17,678 bases of DNA from Betaproteobacteria bacterium (GTDB lineage: Bacteria; Pseudomonadota; Gammaproteobacteria; Burkholderiales; SG8-39): NCBI GenBank assembly GCA_029865405.1, contig JAOUGZ010000013.1, positions 1-17,678 of the forward strand, read 5' to 3'. The notes under the pieces were generated by a model that had not been told where the DNA came from, made no database searches, and was given only the letters and a program-made list of their open reading frames with translations. The position numbers were made by a program, and so were the translations under genes. Below are positions 17,241 through 17,678 of the stretch, piece after piece. Every line of letters begins with the position of its first letter. The first letter of the stretch is position 1.

Positions 17241-17678
17241 ATCGCAGGACGTCAATACGCTCAAGCGCCGCGGCCGGCGGCGGCTGGTGGGCTCGATCGC
17301 GCTGGTGCTGGTCGCCGTGATCGTGCTGCCCTGGATCTTCGACCCGCAGCCGCGGCAGACCGCGCCCGTCAGCGTGCGCATTCCCAACGAGGACGAATCC
17401 GCGTTCAAGCCCAAGGCGGTGCCCAAGCCCGCGCCGCCGCGCCCGGAGGCGCCGGCGACCGAGAGCAAGCCCGCGTCCAAGCCCGAGGCGCCGGCGCCGC
17501 AGACGGACGCGAAGCCGGTCGCCGCGCCGCCGGCCAAGCCCGCGCCGGACGCCGCCGAGCGCGCGCGCGCCGAAGCGGCGCTGGCGAACGCGCAATTCGT
17601 CGTGCCGGTGGGGGCGTACGCGGAGCCGGAGGGCGTGCTCGTCAAGCTGAAAGCGGCGAAGATTCCCTACTACACCGA
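17233..17678 (+). CDS. dedD: DedD-like SPOR-domain cell-division protein (C-terminus beyond right edge)
   Basis: The frame is open from ATG 17233 to the window edge, 148 residues. A basic N-terminus (KRRGRRR) precedes one membrane segment at about 18-35, ending LPWIFDP. A long Pro/Ala/Lys-rich periplasmic linker follows (about 55-110). From residue 121, QFVVPVGAYAEPEGVLVKLKAA starts a SPOR domain, which binds denuded septal peptidoglycan. This topology, and the position just after folC, match DedD, a non-essential division protein in E. coli; in Proteobacteria cvpA and purF commonly follow. FtsN has a similar layout, but context favours DedD. The start overlaps folC by 8 bases. Confidence 0.82.
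   Translation, partial: MAESQDVNTLKRRGRRRLVGSIALVLVAVIVLPWIFDPQPRQTAPVSVRIPNEDESAFKPKAVPKPAPPRPEAPATESKPASKPEAPAPQTDAKPVAAPPAKPAPDAAERARAEAALANAQFVVPVGAYAEPEGVLVKLKAAKIPYYT

Noticed and set aside
15720..17645. A 641-codon minus-strand open frame opposite accD, folC and dedD.
   Set aside because: It spans three overlapping real genes on the other strand and shows no family motif.

Overview
This window is a GC-rich stretch of bacterial chromosome carrying mostly core genes. The order leuC-leuD-leuB-asd-fimV-truA-trpF-trpB-trpA-accD-folC-dedD is characteristic of Betaproteobacteria. Pseudomonas has a similar block, but there trpBA lies elsewhere, so trpF-trpB-trpA between truA and accD favours a betaproteobacterium. 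The genus cannot be named from the sequence. I see no tRNA, rRNA, CRISPR array, insertion sequence, prophage or integration site.

Layout. (1) Bases 1-2588, minus strand: the N-terminal 862 residues of a large membrane protein fused to a spermidine-synthase-like domain; its C-terminus lies beyond the left edge. (2) A 42-base divergent gap. (3) Plus strand 2631-4583: an HcaT-like MFS permease, then an M48-family metalloprotease lipoprotein. (4) Plus strand 4647-8903: leuC, leuD, leuB and asd (leucine biosynthesis and the aspartate-family branch point), preceded by a possible extended -10 promoter and a small palindrome. (5) 8981-11638: fimV, a large LysM/TPR polar-hub and pilus-assembly protein, with a possible promoter of its own. 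(6) 11679 to the right edge: truA, trpF, trpB, trpA, accD, folC and dedD. From truA to dedD nearly every junction is an overlap or a gap of 2 bases, which implies one translationally coupled transcript.

How the genes work together. leuCDB encode the isomerase and dehydrogenase steps of leucine synthesis; leuA is not here. asd makes aspartate semialdehyde for lysine/diaminopimelate, threonine and methionine. trpFBA encode the last steps of tryptophan synthesis; trpE, trpG, trpD and trpC are absent. accD (fatty acid synthesis), folC (folate polyglutamylation), truA (tRNA pseudouridylation) and dedD (cell division) are housekeeping genes. The three leftmost genes are not part of this conserved block and look like lineage-specific neighbours.

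I do not see a new multi-gene system. The observations most worth checking are a nine-A tract just after the fimV membrane segment, where slippage in either direction ends the protein within a few codons; the duplicated membrane half and altered active-site motif of the spermidine-synthase-like fusion; and the small palindromes at the leuC promoter and in the divergent gap. Almost all other long open frames, including several over 600 codons, are shadows caused by high GC at third codon positions.
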